Below, piece after piece: positions 18,155 through 31,300 of a stretch of 64,000 nt of DNA. The notes under the pieces are model-generated. The model was not told the origin of the DNA and did no database searches. It saw only the letters and a list, made by a program, of their open reading frames with translations. The number at the start of each line of letters is the position of its first letter. Position 1 is the first letter of the stretch. The stretch is from Beaufortia kweichowensis (Eukaryota > Chordata > Actinopteri > Cypriniformes > Gastromyzontidae): positions 14,375,942 through 14,439,941 of the forward strand of contig CM032805.1 of NCBI GenBank assembly GCA_019155185.1. Direction: 5' to 3'. Both the position numbers and the translations under genes were made by a program.

Positions 18155-21100
18155 AATCTTTTTTAAAAGTTACTCTTTAATACTTTTTGTCTGTGGTTAT
18201 TACAAAGATGTCACGCATTTGACACAGACCCAATAAAACAAACACATTCAATGGACACACAAAACAGTACAATCTCCCATGTTTTTCTCAGGTTTCTCTC
18301 ACTTACACACAGACACACAAAGGCACACACGGCTCTACAGAAACCAGTCAAAGATAAAGGATATTACAGAAATCCTTTGGTTTTGACTGAAGTGAAGCTA
18401 TTATAGTGAAAGCATTTCTTAATTGAATCAAACCTGTGCTAAGATGAGCATAAAGCCGAAATATGAGCTGCGACTCCTTCCTTTGGGTATCATACACCAG
18501 AAAATAACAAAACAGCCACATATGAAGTAATTCATGCCATGTTGCATTATTTTCTATAAGGATATCTACAAAATTACAAGACAATCCGGTTTCTATTTCA
18601 CCTGGATACACAGTGTCACATTCACACACATAGAAAACAAAAACATATATACATCTGTGTGTTGTACAGACAGGTAAAATTCATAAACTTCAAATCAGCA
18701 CTGAGAGTACCTAAAGCATACAGATTCCCATGAAGCATCAGCACGCTCCTTCTGACTCTTAATCGAGACCAACTGGAGCAGCACATTCAAATGAGCTCGT
18801 ATGGATGTTTCGACCATCAATGCGTCTTGCTTAAATCTATATTTTAGAGCCATATAAAATCATTTACATTTGGGGTAAATGTCTGAATACAAAAAAGGCA
18901 CTGCCAGTTATTCTAGATATCTTAGATATGACTTCCCAGCCTCTTGCATGCATCTCTAAAATATAAATTACCTTTTTTTTCATTTTCCTTTTCTTCCATT
19001 TTCACTCTTTTTTTGGTTTTATTTTTTCATAACCATAAGATTCTTTTAAAATATATATATTTTTTATATATATGTATACGTACGTCAGCCTGCAGTCAAT
19101 ACAGGACATCGGCTCTCGAAAGTAACAAAATGAAAACAAACAATAAAGCAAAAGAGACCCTTGTTACAGTATAGATGCATGTTTACAAAACAACAAAAAA
19201 TAAGAAATAAAAAAATAAACTTGATCAGCATTGGATATGTTCCAATATGCTAATGTGCAGAGCCTATTACAAAACATTCTAAAAATAAAGGCTTCATCAT
19301 CGCTAAATCCTATTTTTTTGGAATATCAAGGTAGCATGTATATGATAACACTGTTACAGCATCTTTTAGTTTTGCTGCATGGTTGCAGTCGAATGCATTC
19401 GGACAGAAACGCACAGAAGCTTAAATCACAAGAGAAGTACATGACACACCTTATAAGATCTAGATGTGAAGATTTCATCTTTCACTGGACGTTTGGACAA
19501 ATTAGACCTGATGACACATCACAAATCATCAGGTAGTTAAGAGCGAGCAGCATTCCTCTGTTGCTGCAATGGGGCTGAATGCATTTTGGCATTTAATATA
19601 AAGTAACAGCTGAGGTGGTCAGACATCACGTTTTCCAAAACAGCAAGAGAATCACAACAGCATCATGTAAAACACACAAAAAAATCCCCAAAAAACTGGC
19701 TCTTTGTTTACGAAGTGTGAAAGTAAAAAAAAACACTTTCTGTCAAATACACCGTCCAGGGAGAGGGTTAGCAAAACATACGCAATAAACGCAAGAAACA
19801 AAATATTAACTAGAAACTGATATTTCTTTGACTATAAGCTACGATTCTGAGATAAACCGAATCGAGAGAAAAAACAAGAGTCAAAAAATAACTTGGTTAT
19901 TTGAGATGTACTTATGGTTACCAGCCATAGCAAAGTTAATACACAAGGTATCTTAAATAATACATCTAATGAATACAATAACCTCTGCATCAATAATAGA
20001 AAAAAATGAGAATAAATAATCATTTGAATCTGCTAAATGTTTTCATTCAAATGGCAGTGATAAGTGGCTTTTCATCCACACCTACAAATGCATCTCTCGA
20101 AACAAAGATACACAACATGCCACGCGATGGTTTTTATATTGTAGCTATGCCAAACCTTTGGCTAAAACATGCTTACATGCTTTATAATGCAACATTGGCT
20201 ACCGTTCCATTTAAGGCATTTCATGCACTTTAAAAGCACTAGATTGCAGAAACCAACCAAAACTCACTATCACACTGTTCATTCAACGTATTGGTTAAAA
20301 CAGTGTCTTTGAGTGGCATACATAAAACATTTGTCATGTGTGTACATGTGCTTTTCTTTGTTTTGACATCTGCTGTTTATCCTAAGATAAAAGTGCCTTT
20401 TACTCTGCGCGCTCAGGAGTACAAAGATTTTATTAGTTTAAACACAACAACTGATTTCTTTGGATGCGCAGAAAACAAAATCTTAAGGTGTGGGCAGGTG
20501 TGTCAAGTTGCCGGCCAGCACCTCCCTCGAACCAAATAAAGTCCTCCGTTTTGTCGACGTAGTGTATTAAAGAAATATTTGGGGTGGGATACATCACATG
20601 CACTCGTGAGTCGTTGCCAGTCCGTTTCCTGTTTCAGAGACCACGCATCAAACCACGCTGCTGATTAAAGTCTATTGCACATTATTGCAAATTCACTTTT
20701 GATGACTTCAGCAAAGATTCACAGCACCAAGAGCAAGAGAAGCGAAGTTACTGCTGGAAAAACTCTAAATAAGATACATCAACAAATCAACCTCATAAAG
20801 GGACGTTAATGTCCCATTTATGCTTTAAAATCAGATCCTTTCCGTGCAGAAAATCTGATCTTCGCTTGTAAAAGAAAAAAAAGAGTCAAAAACTGTCCTA
20901 AAAGCTCATTTCTTATTGTAAACAAACTACATTTTATACCTGGCATGATTAACTAATCGCTAATGAATATTAAGACAATACTGAAAAACGAAGAGCGATC
21001 TCAGAGGTGTCATTGCATCAGTTTCACCACCAGGTGGCGCTCGACACCAGTATCTGATGGATTAGTGTTTGGCAAATGTGTTACAGTAACTTTTCTTTGT

Positions 21101-22317
21101 TGATGAATAACAACAGTGCTATATATAGTGTTGATATCATATACTGTTGACAATTTACATCCCACAGACATAGTGTACCATGTGTAGAGCTTTCCCAAAT
21201 AAATCTAAACCTGTTGAAACAATCATACATCACTCAATATGTTATAATTGACAACATTTATATTCTGCCATCAATACAAGAGTACATTTTACCATGTTGA
21301 ATTTCACAGATTACTCCAAAATGACCACATGTTCCATACGAGCCTCTGCATCTCTGACCTACTCTAAACCTTTACATCTACTTGCATTAGCTGGCATTTC
21401 TCCCATATATACATTAACAAACTCCTCTGTTCAAATCTGTTGACTTGAATGACCTTATAATTTCCCCTCGACCCCTGCTCTTTACGTCAGAATCCATCAA
21501 CCACATTCCTCGCTCCCTCACATCTCCACTGACCTCTACGCTTGCATCACTTCCTGTTTCCCTGTCCAATCACATCTCTCTCTCCACCGCTCACATTCCC
21601 TCTTGCCGTTTCTTTATCAAGTCTTGATAGTGCTCTACAACAGCTTTCCTGCTGGCACAAAAGAAAAACTACAAAAACACAACACTATGTAAACTATGAA
21701 GCCATGTAGGAAACTAAAGCTGTACACCATCCACGGATTATGTTTACCACTCGCACCTGAAAAAATAAACAAAACTGCCGTCATGACATCCTTGACAGCA
21801 TTATGTGTAAACAACATACCATTACGTAATATTTTTAGCTTTTGCACAGAGTGACTTCATTTATAAACCTCCGGGCAGATAACAGAAAACATGTAACAAT
21901 ATGTCATTCAGCTGGTTTTGTTTGCTGGTTTGGATTTCTTGTAAAACGACTTCCCCGAACATCGCCTCAAGGTGCATCGCTATGCCACAAATACCCGTTG
22001 TGGCTTTCCTCTCCTAGGACGTGAAGGTTTTGAGATGACCTGCTTGTTGCGTTACAAATTCTCCCAAAATCTAATGTAAACACACAGTAGTCATTGTGAC
22101 AGAACTTGCTTGTGTAAAGCCCTTCAAATTATGATGATTGGCACCGTGTAGACCACGCCCCAAACCAAATACCACCTCTGCTATTGGCTTGTGCTGGTAG
22201 ATGAGCAGGTGGAAGGGGAGGGAGGGGTTTGTAGACAGAGGGGTTCGTGACCTCGTGATGACCTTTCCCCTGCTGCTGTCAGGCATGTCGTCCTTCTTCT
22301 CCGTCCTCTATTCTTTT
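18155..22317 (-). terminator. samd4a: samd4a 3'UTR and poly(A) signal
   Basis: On the minus strand, the sequence after the stop runs about 4.1 kb to an ATTAAA hexamer (18181-18176), which is followed by a GU/U-rich stretch ('tgtatgtgtttttttt', rc about 18135-18155), a good cleavage context. A long 3'UTR is known for mammalian SAMD4A. Two TGTATATA (Pumilio-type) octamers are on the transcript strand at 18646-18653 and 21406-21413. Internal AATAAA signals (19018-19023 and 20428-20433) could give shorter forms. No protein-coding gene was found on either strand here. Confidence 0.6.
21027..21041 (+). promoter_or_regulatory. strong CTCF-like motif in the samd4a 3'UTR
   Basis: CCACCAGGTGGCGCT fits the CTCF core consensus at every position. 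Occupancy cannot be judged from sequence. Confidence 0.5.
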
Positions 22318-25300
22318 TCAGATTGTTGAAGTTCGGTCAACACCATCTATGGAAAGAAGTGACATCACAGAATGTTGACTGTGGGTAAAACACTTCGTTC
22401 CCTTAGAAACCGGAGAACACTTACATAAACTCCACTATTAAACAATGCAGAGCAGTTAACATGACATAATCTCTTACTTCAGGAAAATGGAGGAGGAATC
22501 TGAATCTTAAAGGTTAACAGTTTAGGCAATTTCAGATATATATACATTTTTTCTTCAGTCGAACAGTTTTTTTTTTTAAATATAAAAATATCACTTTATG
22601 TCTTTATGTGTCCCAACTTCTCGCATGTACTGAAATGTCATATGACAACTATGAGAAATAATAAGACACGTAAGAAGTTATGGTTTTTTTGTGTTAAACA
22701 TGCTAAATATGCTTAAATGATTGTTTTCTAAAGCAAAATTATTATTTTGTTAAACAAAAATCACTAAATCTAAATAGTTATCATATGATATTCCATCATG
22801 ATGCACGATGAGATTCAAAGTTATCGACGTTTCAACATATTTTTTTTAGCTCTCTTATGAGATTTGAATCGATTTTGCCTAATAAGCTCCACATATCTAG
22901 ATATTTTTGATATTATAATTACATATATAATTATATATTTTACATTTAATAAAATGCATAGTTCATCCAAAACATTTGTACAACACTTGAACACCTTTGT
23001 GTGAATCAGTTTGTTTCAACCAATTCATTGACACAACCTGCTCAAGCAGCTAAACTAAAAAAAAATGAATCAGACTTCCCGGCTGTACAGAGTCTTATTT
23101 TGTTAATGAGGGCACACAGAACTCCCAGGCACGCTGTTGACCGGAGGAGGTGGTGCAGGGCTGGAAGAAAGGGGAAGTTTAGGGGTAAAGTGGCACAAGA
23201 ACACTACAATCTCTGTTGGCAGTCATGGATGGAGCAGGGCATTCCTGAGCTGCCCACCACTTCTGTCTGTCTCTCTGATTCAGCCTGTCTGTCTGTCTCT
23301 CCGTTTCCCTCTTACACAAAGCTGTGCTTGTCCAACACTGAGCACACTGTACTGAAAGCCCAGTCCTGACTCACAGCGAAAGAAAAACGCTCTTTATGCA
23401 AAGAAAACCTCCACTTCACACGGGAACGCTTGATGCATTGATCCTGCGACGCGTGGACAAAAAGATATGTTCTGTCACGTTTGGAACCGATAGTCACAAT
23501 ATTTTTTGTCTTTTCTGAGCTTAACTGAACTTTTACTAAAAAGACACTTCAAAAGTTAATTCAATGTCACAGGAAAACAAAAGAGGACAAAGCCTTATTT
23601 AAAGCCTTTTAAAGAGGATGTTCCTCATTACAGAAAATGATGCAAACATGTTTCCCTAAATTCTGCTCCTAAGGATTCAATCTGAGGATTTTTTGAACAT
23701 GTACCAAGATAAAAAACCTTCATGTTTTCAAGACAAGTACAGTTTCAGTGATGGATGTCTGTATCATCAATGTATTGTGTGGTGAAGTGGTTAACCGTGT
23801 CAAACTGAGGCTCATCAGAGCCGGTCGTGGTCACGTACCTCCGAGAGCGTGTTCTGTCATACTGAGACATAAAGACTCCAAACGGTTATTGATGTCCGGT
23901 TCAGTCACAGGCACCTGCAAATCTGTAAAATGCCAAATGATATCAATCTTAAACGATGGACTTCAAATTATAAAAATGAAAAACATATAAGCTGGTTACA
24001 GGACACTGAATTATATATAATAATGCAGATATAGCTGTATTTGATATAGCATAAAGAGTCAAGATCTAGACAGATAACTACAATGGATAAACTGGATAAG
24101 CATCCACACCAATGCACAACAACATTATCTTTATTTACTGCTTATTTAAAAAGCCATTTAATTTCAGATGGAAATCATTGGTTTTCAGTGAGGAAAGAAA
24201 TAGTGCTGAAAGTGATCCAAATGATATTTTCCCTCTGTATATCAATTTTTTTAACTTAACAGATATTGTTATCATCCTTCGTGTGAACAGGTCTTAAATC
24301 TGAAAATCGTCACAGTCCAGCTATCAAAAGACACGTCCCCTAGAGCGATTTGGGGATACGAGTTTTGCTAAAAGGCACAATAGTGGAACATCTCAGATTC
24401 TTTAAACAGCTCAGATCTTTACATTCATGCATTTGACAGACACTTTAATACAAAGGGACTTACACAGCATTACGATCTGCTAACGCAATGCCTTTTAACA
24501 ACTACATCATAATACAGTAGATAAAAGATCACAAATTAGCCATAGTAATCTGACAGAGTTAATTTAGACAGACCTCCTTAAGCAGGAAAAAAGGCAGATC
24601 CATTTCAAACTTTCTGAAAAATTAAACAATGTCTTCTCTTCACACACTAGGCATTAAACAAACTACAACTGACCAACAAAACTAACCACTATCCCTAATA
24701 AAGAGTCATTACACTTGTGAAAAGCTAACTCTTAGTCTCGTTGGGGTGTTTTTTAGTCTCTCTGTGTTCTCCCAGCGCTGCTCGGGCCGGGCTGCCCTTT
24801 ACTGCTCTTGTCTTTAGCTGAGTCAACAGCAAACAGGCCTTTGAAAATCCCTTGTGGGAAAGAAGAGCTGAGTTAGGCAACCGCCGACTGGACAAAACAG
24901 ACAACCTGCTATTTTTAAGCAGCAAATCCTGTAAGGGCCCACCGTAAACACATTCAAAAAGAGAGAAATTTAAAAGCACTGCACAAAGAAACTCATTGTG
25001 ACGTGTAACTCGGCACATTAACACTCCAGTCACTCATCTGCAGTTCTGTGTAATGTGCTTGTACATTCATGAGACACAGCAGGCTACAGGAAGTGAGGTC
25101 AGTGCATCACAGTGCACAGCCGGAGGATCACGTGTCTCCTGTGAATGTGTGTCAGTGGAACAGACGGCACTGAACTTGCAAAGCTGCGAGCTGAGGATGT
25201 TGCCTTGCTTTAAAAATGCAACAAACTTTCAGTCTCTGAATGAAGATTTTGTGTCTGGCCATCAACAAATATTTGATATTTTTAACTTGATTAAGGCTAA

Positions 25301-28300
25301 CGGTTTTGAATTTTTTGGTCTTTTCTTATCCACCAGTTAAAATGAACTGGGATGATTTGAGCAACTAAGTTAAATAGTCACGGTTACTGATTTGTTCAAT
25401 CTCTTCAGTCACAGCTGTAGGCACGATGTGAAGCGGATTGCTTTTATAAAACATTAACCACACAATACAAAAATTGAAGCCTAAAAATATGTATCAATGC
25501 TGTATCACCAAAAATCTTCCTTCCGCTGGAAAAACTAGTCCCAGACGGACTGTGATGTAGCCAGAAGGATGCTGCGCAGTGATCATTCGGTGAATCGTGT
25601 TAATAGCTGTGCTTTATCATTAATAAATCACATCTATTGACCAATCAGAATCAAGGAATAATGGATGTAATAATAACAATGATGCTTCTTTTAACAAACA
25701 TAACAAAAGTCCATCCATTGACCGTAAGTCACATCTAATCAGTTTGTTTCACATCTAAGTCACATCTAATCAGTTTGTTTCACATCTAAGTCACATCTAA
25801 TCAGTTTGTTTCACATCTAAGTCACATCTAATCAGTTTGTTTCACATCTAAGTCACATCTAATTAGTTCGTCTCTTACCTGTTTGCTGGAACATGGCCAG
25901 GGTATGTGGATTGGTGTGGACGGGGAGCGATCGAGTCCTTTGAACGGAGCTGTGGGTGCGGCTGGGCATGCTGTTGCTGCCCCCCGGGTTGGCAAACCAC
26001 AAACCCTAACAAAAAACACACACGTCAGCCAAAACATCACACCATGCCACAATCTGTGCTTATATTTGTTTATGTTACAGGAACATTAATAGGCTTCGAA
26101 AGGTATACGTCAACTGTGACCCTAAAACTGACCCTGTTTACTTTGTTAAAGGTGAGAGAAATTATAAGTCAGAGAACAAAAAAACAAAAAATAAAATCTG
26201 TCATCATGTCATTCAAAATATATCACCTCTATCTTTTGAATGCAAAAATAGATATTTTGAGAAATGTCTTTGTGTTCATCCCCAAGTCAATGAGGGTCAA
26301 AGTTGTTTGGCTACCAATGTTCTTTAACGCTCTTCTTTTGTGAGAAAGAAAGTCTTACAGGTTTGGAAGGTCAATTTTGTGTGAACACTTTAAAGGCCCA
26401 CTGCATTCATACACATCCAACCCCTTTTAACCTGCAATCCCGCATTCATTCCCTCTCTCACTCCGTTCATTCGCCTCGCTCTTCCCCTTTCCCGGCCCTC
26501 CCGTCCAGAGCAGCAGGGAAAAACAGGAAATGCCTGTGCACTGTTCTCACTGCCTCTGAACGGCTCCCTCTCTCTCTTTTTCTTTCCCTTCTTTTCTTCC
26601 CTCTCTCTCCACCCCTCCACTTGCGTTTCTCCCCAAAATATGACTCATGGGCCGTTTTGCGCACCTAAACCGCCGCCTCTGAACCACGGAGGCAGTTGGA
26701 ACTTCCTCCAATTGTAAAAATGCAGACGCGAAGGAATGCCAGGTTATCTCTACGGTCCGAAAGCGGATCCTCAGTTGTTCCATTCAACAGTGATGTTGGA
26801 TTTGTGGAATGCTGTATATTGCCTACATTTCCATCTACTTCAGATAGTGCTAACAGGGTCATGTTTGTGAAATGACAAACCTGTCTTCCCTGTTTCAGGC
26901 CGGTAGGTGTGCTACTGCCACTCCGGGGGGTTGGTCCGAACAGCCCGGTGGTCCCCAAAAGGGGTCTCACACCAGACAGGCTTCTCATCTGATACTGGCG
27001 CAGGTTCCTTCGGGTGGGAACTCCGCTGCCCACGCAGCCAGTGGTCGGGAGGGAGTTGGACTGGCCGTAACGGCTACTGGAATGAATTAAAAGTGAACAA
27101 CGATGTCAAATACCACTCAAGCAATCTCTATTTTCAGACCACGATGCAATTCAGGAGAGAGTGACGACACACGTCCTAAACACTTCTGTGTGGTCTGTGC
27201 TATCTGATCACATTATAGTTTTAGATGAGAAATAAAAATACAGATGGGAAATATTTGGCCCTTGTTTTTTCAATCATTCACAGTATCTGACAGTATAAAC
27301 CTCAGAAGGATTGTTATGGCGTAACGCCTGGCTGCCTCCAACGCACTGTATGATCTAATCCTATAAGAATTACAGGATTACAACAAAACTGGTTTTGCCA
27401 GGATGACTATCAAAGCTATCAAGGAAAGCGAAATTTACCATGACACCATTAACAAAACTTTCAGACATTGCCGTATGAAGCAACATGCGTCAGTACTCAG
27501 TTTGAAGAAGTTTATTTTAATAAAATGAATGGCTAACTGTACAAAACCCCACTTTTACACATGCCTTATTACATCCAGAAAAAACATTACTGATCATTAT
27601 CATATATAATGAATCATCTGACTTCAGACTGACCAATCAGAATCAAGTATTTAAAAGCATAATATAAATAACGTTGAAATCGACACGTTACCTTCGTCTG
27701 GGTCCTGTCATGTCCAGGAGAGTTTTCCGTGAGATTGAGCGGAACTGCACCTGCACCTGCTGTTTCCATGACAACAACCTCTTCTTCTGTGTCTCTGTGA
27801 AGGTCTGAGTGATGTCAGAGAGGTGGAGGGGGTGTCAGAGAGTGACTCAGGCTTTCCATTACACTGCTTGCTGTGTCTTTATTTTCACAGGAACATTACA
27901 CCTCATATCTGATCATTCCAGAACTACGCATGATGGGATTATTTTGGGATATTCTTAAACTGTGCGAGTGATTTGCTCAGCGGTTTCATTAATAAACAAG
28001 AGAAAACAAAGTGTACTGCATGCTTGCCATTTTCTGGCCATGGAAGTATCACAAGAAAACTAAAGCACATTTTAACATGAACACTTCATACATGCCTCAA
28101 ATACTCAAATCATGGACATCAAGTTTAACAGGCATTAAAAATGTTTTTCTTCTAGAAAAAGACTAACAATATTTACGTTTTTATCATCTGTAGGTGCATA
28201 TTTAGAAATATTTTGTTCAATAAAACCTCTTAATAACACTTTACAATATGGTTGTATTTGTTAACATAAACTAACAATAAACAATACTTCTGCAATATTT

Positions 28301-31300
28301 ATTAACCTTAGTTCATGTTAATATAGTTCAATATAGTCAATATCAGCATTTACTGATTTTCAAAATCAAAAGTGTTAAGGCACAATTAACCATCATGAAC
28401 AATTGACACTAACATTAACAGAATAATAAATGCTGAAAAACTATATTGCTTATTGTTGTTCACAACAGCTAATGCATTTACTAATGTAAACAAATACAAC
28501 CTTATTATAAAGTGTTACCACGTTTTTTACAATGATACTTCTTTGTTACTGACATAAACAACAGGTCCTTTAAAGAACAACCCATTCAATTTATCCCACC
28601 CCAGCTTTCTTTAACAATAATAAAACACATCAAAACAGCAAAGAAAAGTGTTGTAAGAATGATGAACACTTACTTCATGGATTAGACACTTATCAATAAG
28701 CTGTAGGTAGGAACTGATGTTCTCCTCATCTGATCCAGAGACAAGGAGCTGTGTGCAAACTGTCCGAAAAAGTGAATATAAAAGAAATTAACACACATAC
28801 ACACACAAATACACATACATATTATATATATACATATATGTTATATATGCTGGTGTGAAGAGTTTAGTCAGAGCTGGTATTGGTAGCAAAAGAGGTTAAG
28901 AAGATACAAAACTTTCATATTTTATGGCATAAAAATCCACAGTATCACTATAGCACAAGAGAAGCTGTTCTGATTTCATAACTTCAGTTTCCCTGTATAA
29001 TGTCCTTTGACCCCATTTTTCTGTCTGTCAGAAACTGAGGTGTGTCACAATGGAAACCTACAACGTAAACATTCCTAAAACCTCAGAATACAAGAACAAT
29101 GTGTAAACCTTTGCCCATGACACGGGTGAACTGAGCAGGTATGTCTCCCTCGGCTATGACCGTAGAGCTGCCTTCAGTCTCTCCTCCGCCCAGGTGGGAA
29201 CTGGCGATGGTGCTTTTCCCTTCTGCGCTCAGCAGGTGGCGCTGTGACGTCTCTTCTGTGCTGCGGGTCTTGATGGGGGTTTGGATTATCTGGTGGAGCT
29301 CTTGCAAAGGAGCACGCAGGTTCCCTCCCTCCAGTATGTCCTAAAAGACGGAGCGAGAGAGAGAGAGAGAGAGAGAAAGATGACAAATGTGAGAAGGTTG
29401 CGGTGTGGCATTATTTTAAAAGCGTACATAAATTCAGTATGAGCAACTGTCAGGTGTCGGGATATTTCAGACATGTAATGATGTGGAAAATGACATGCGA
29501 GGACAAAATAAAGGTCTACCAAAAATACCTGCATGTTTGTTTCTCCGGCGCTGTGCGACTCTAGCTGACACATTCACATTAAAACTTTAAATGGATGCGG
29601 CTATCAAGAGCAGGTGTCTTATTTCTGGTGCTACAAATGTTTCGAGATTGAAAGCTTGATGAAAAGGTTGTTCTGAAATTAGACAGCATCTGGCTCCTTT
29701 CTGTCTCTTGTTGTTGTTCCAAAAATCGCATCCTCGCATTAAACTAATGACGTTTTATAATTAACAAAAAGAAAATGATAATGGCAGAGGCTTTAGCTGC
29801 ATTAGACAGAAGTCCTAAAGGTAATCTGCATGGCATTAAAGATCAAGGCTGGTCAAAAGGTTGTCGGTCTGAATCCCTACAGGCTACTAGTTGGTTTGAA
29901 TGATAACTTTTGGTTCACAATAAAAAAGTTCAAATTAAAGAGAGATTTAGTAAGAGAGCTTCTGACCTTCTCTAGACAGCGCAGCATGTTCTGTCTGTCC
30001 TTCAGCTTCTGAATACTGATGATGATCTTGTGTCGTGCACCTTTGGTGACTTGCTGTGGAGTATGAGAAGAAAAGATTATTTAAAAGAATTGGTTACCCA
30101 AAAATTTAAATTTTGTATGATTTATTCACCATTATTTACATTATTCAAACCTTGAAGATGATTTTTTTGTGTGGCGCACAAAAGAAGACATTTTGAGAAA
30201 GGTATTTTTTCTAGTTTTGTGTCTAAACAATGGATGTCAATCGGGACCGATGTTTGGTGAGGACAATTATCAAAATATCTTCTTTTGTGTTCAACTGAAG
30301 TGTGAACTATCTCTATAGCTTAGATTTTTGCAGTTTAATCTCATCATCTTAAATCCTGCGGTTTCAGCACTGATGATGATGGCTGATATCATGTCCTGCA
30401 GTCGCTACAGAACACATCACAACACACCTGAGCTTCCAGCTGCTGCTCTGTGAGAGACATCATCTCATCATAGGTCATGGTGGAAAACAGTCCGGCATAC
30501 TTGTGGAGACGGAGACTCTTTAGCCACGCTGGAACATCTAAAAGACAACATGCAGATAATCATCATCTCACTGACATGCAAGTCGATCGGCAACAGCCAA
30601 TCGAAAGGTTTGAAAGCGATGTCTCACCTCTCATTCCGCTTCCCTCCTCATGGAATGTACTCCGGACGGCAGCGTGCTCTTCCAGATGCTCGCTGCCTCC
30701 GCTGCCCGAAGACGCCACGCTGCTCTGAGGCGAGAGAGGGGCGTGGTCAGGGGCCGGCCCGCGGGGACGCAGATCCTCCTGAGAGAGCCAGCCGTGCCCC
30801 AGAGGCTGGTTAGTTCCGCCGCTCATCGGAGGAGTCAAAGACACCGAACGCCTCAGAGGACTGTGCTGTCCGCCCGTCAGCACTGCGAGGACAAGAATGG
30901 ATGTGATGAAAGCGTCATCGTAGGGGCCCTTCTTTCTAAATGACTAGTTACACTTTTGGCAGCGTCTTGGCTTTCTAAACTTTAAAATGAGAAGCGAGGA
31001 CTCTTATTAGTAGCTCTATTCTGTCACTGTTTATTTTCTGTCTAGTCAGAACACATGAATCAGGAGATAGCCTATTAAAGAGACAGTCACGCTAGAATTT
31101 AAACATGTATAATTGTGTCAGAGCCTGCAATGAATGTGAGCAACTGGATCTCCAGAGATTCTGTTTTGAATAAATTATACATGACATACGTTAAACAATA
31201 AGAAATTTATAATGCAAAATATAGCAACTCTCTTCTGTATATTTGTATATTTGCTTTTATGTAAAATTACCTGTTTGTTTCATGTTTGATTCTTTAAATC

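Larger units (their letters stand above)
23923..25878 (-). other. samd4a: samd4a intron 10
   Basis: A 2-kb intron holding a SINE tail fragment (24420-24470) and a 31-bp minisatellite next to the exon 10 donor. The stretch 24720-25030 is more GC-rich but shows no coding similarity. Confidence 0.75.

Noticed and set aside
25728..25869. Regular direct repeats that could suggest a CRISPR array
   Set aside because: The 31-bp units are contiguous with no unique spacers, and the context is a vertebrate intron. It is a minisatellite.
26872..27164. Plus-strand open frames over 26.9-27.2 kb
   Set aside because: They are antisense shadows of samd4a exon 9, whose minus-strand frame and splice sites fit the Smaug family.
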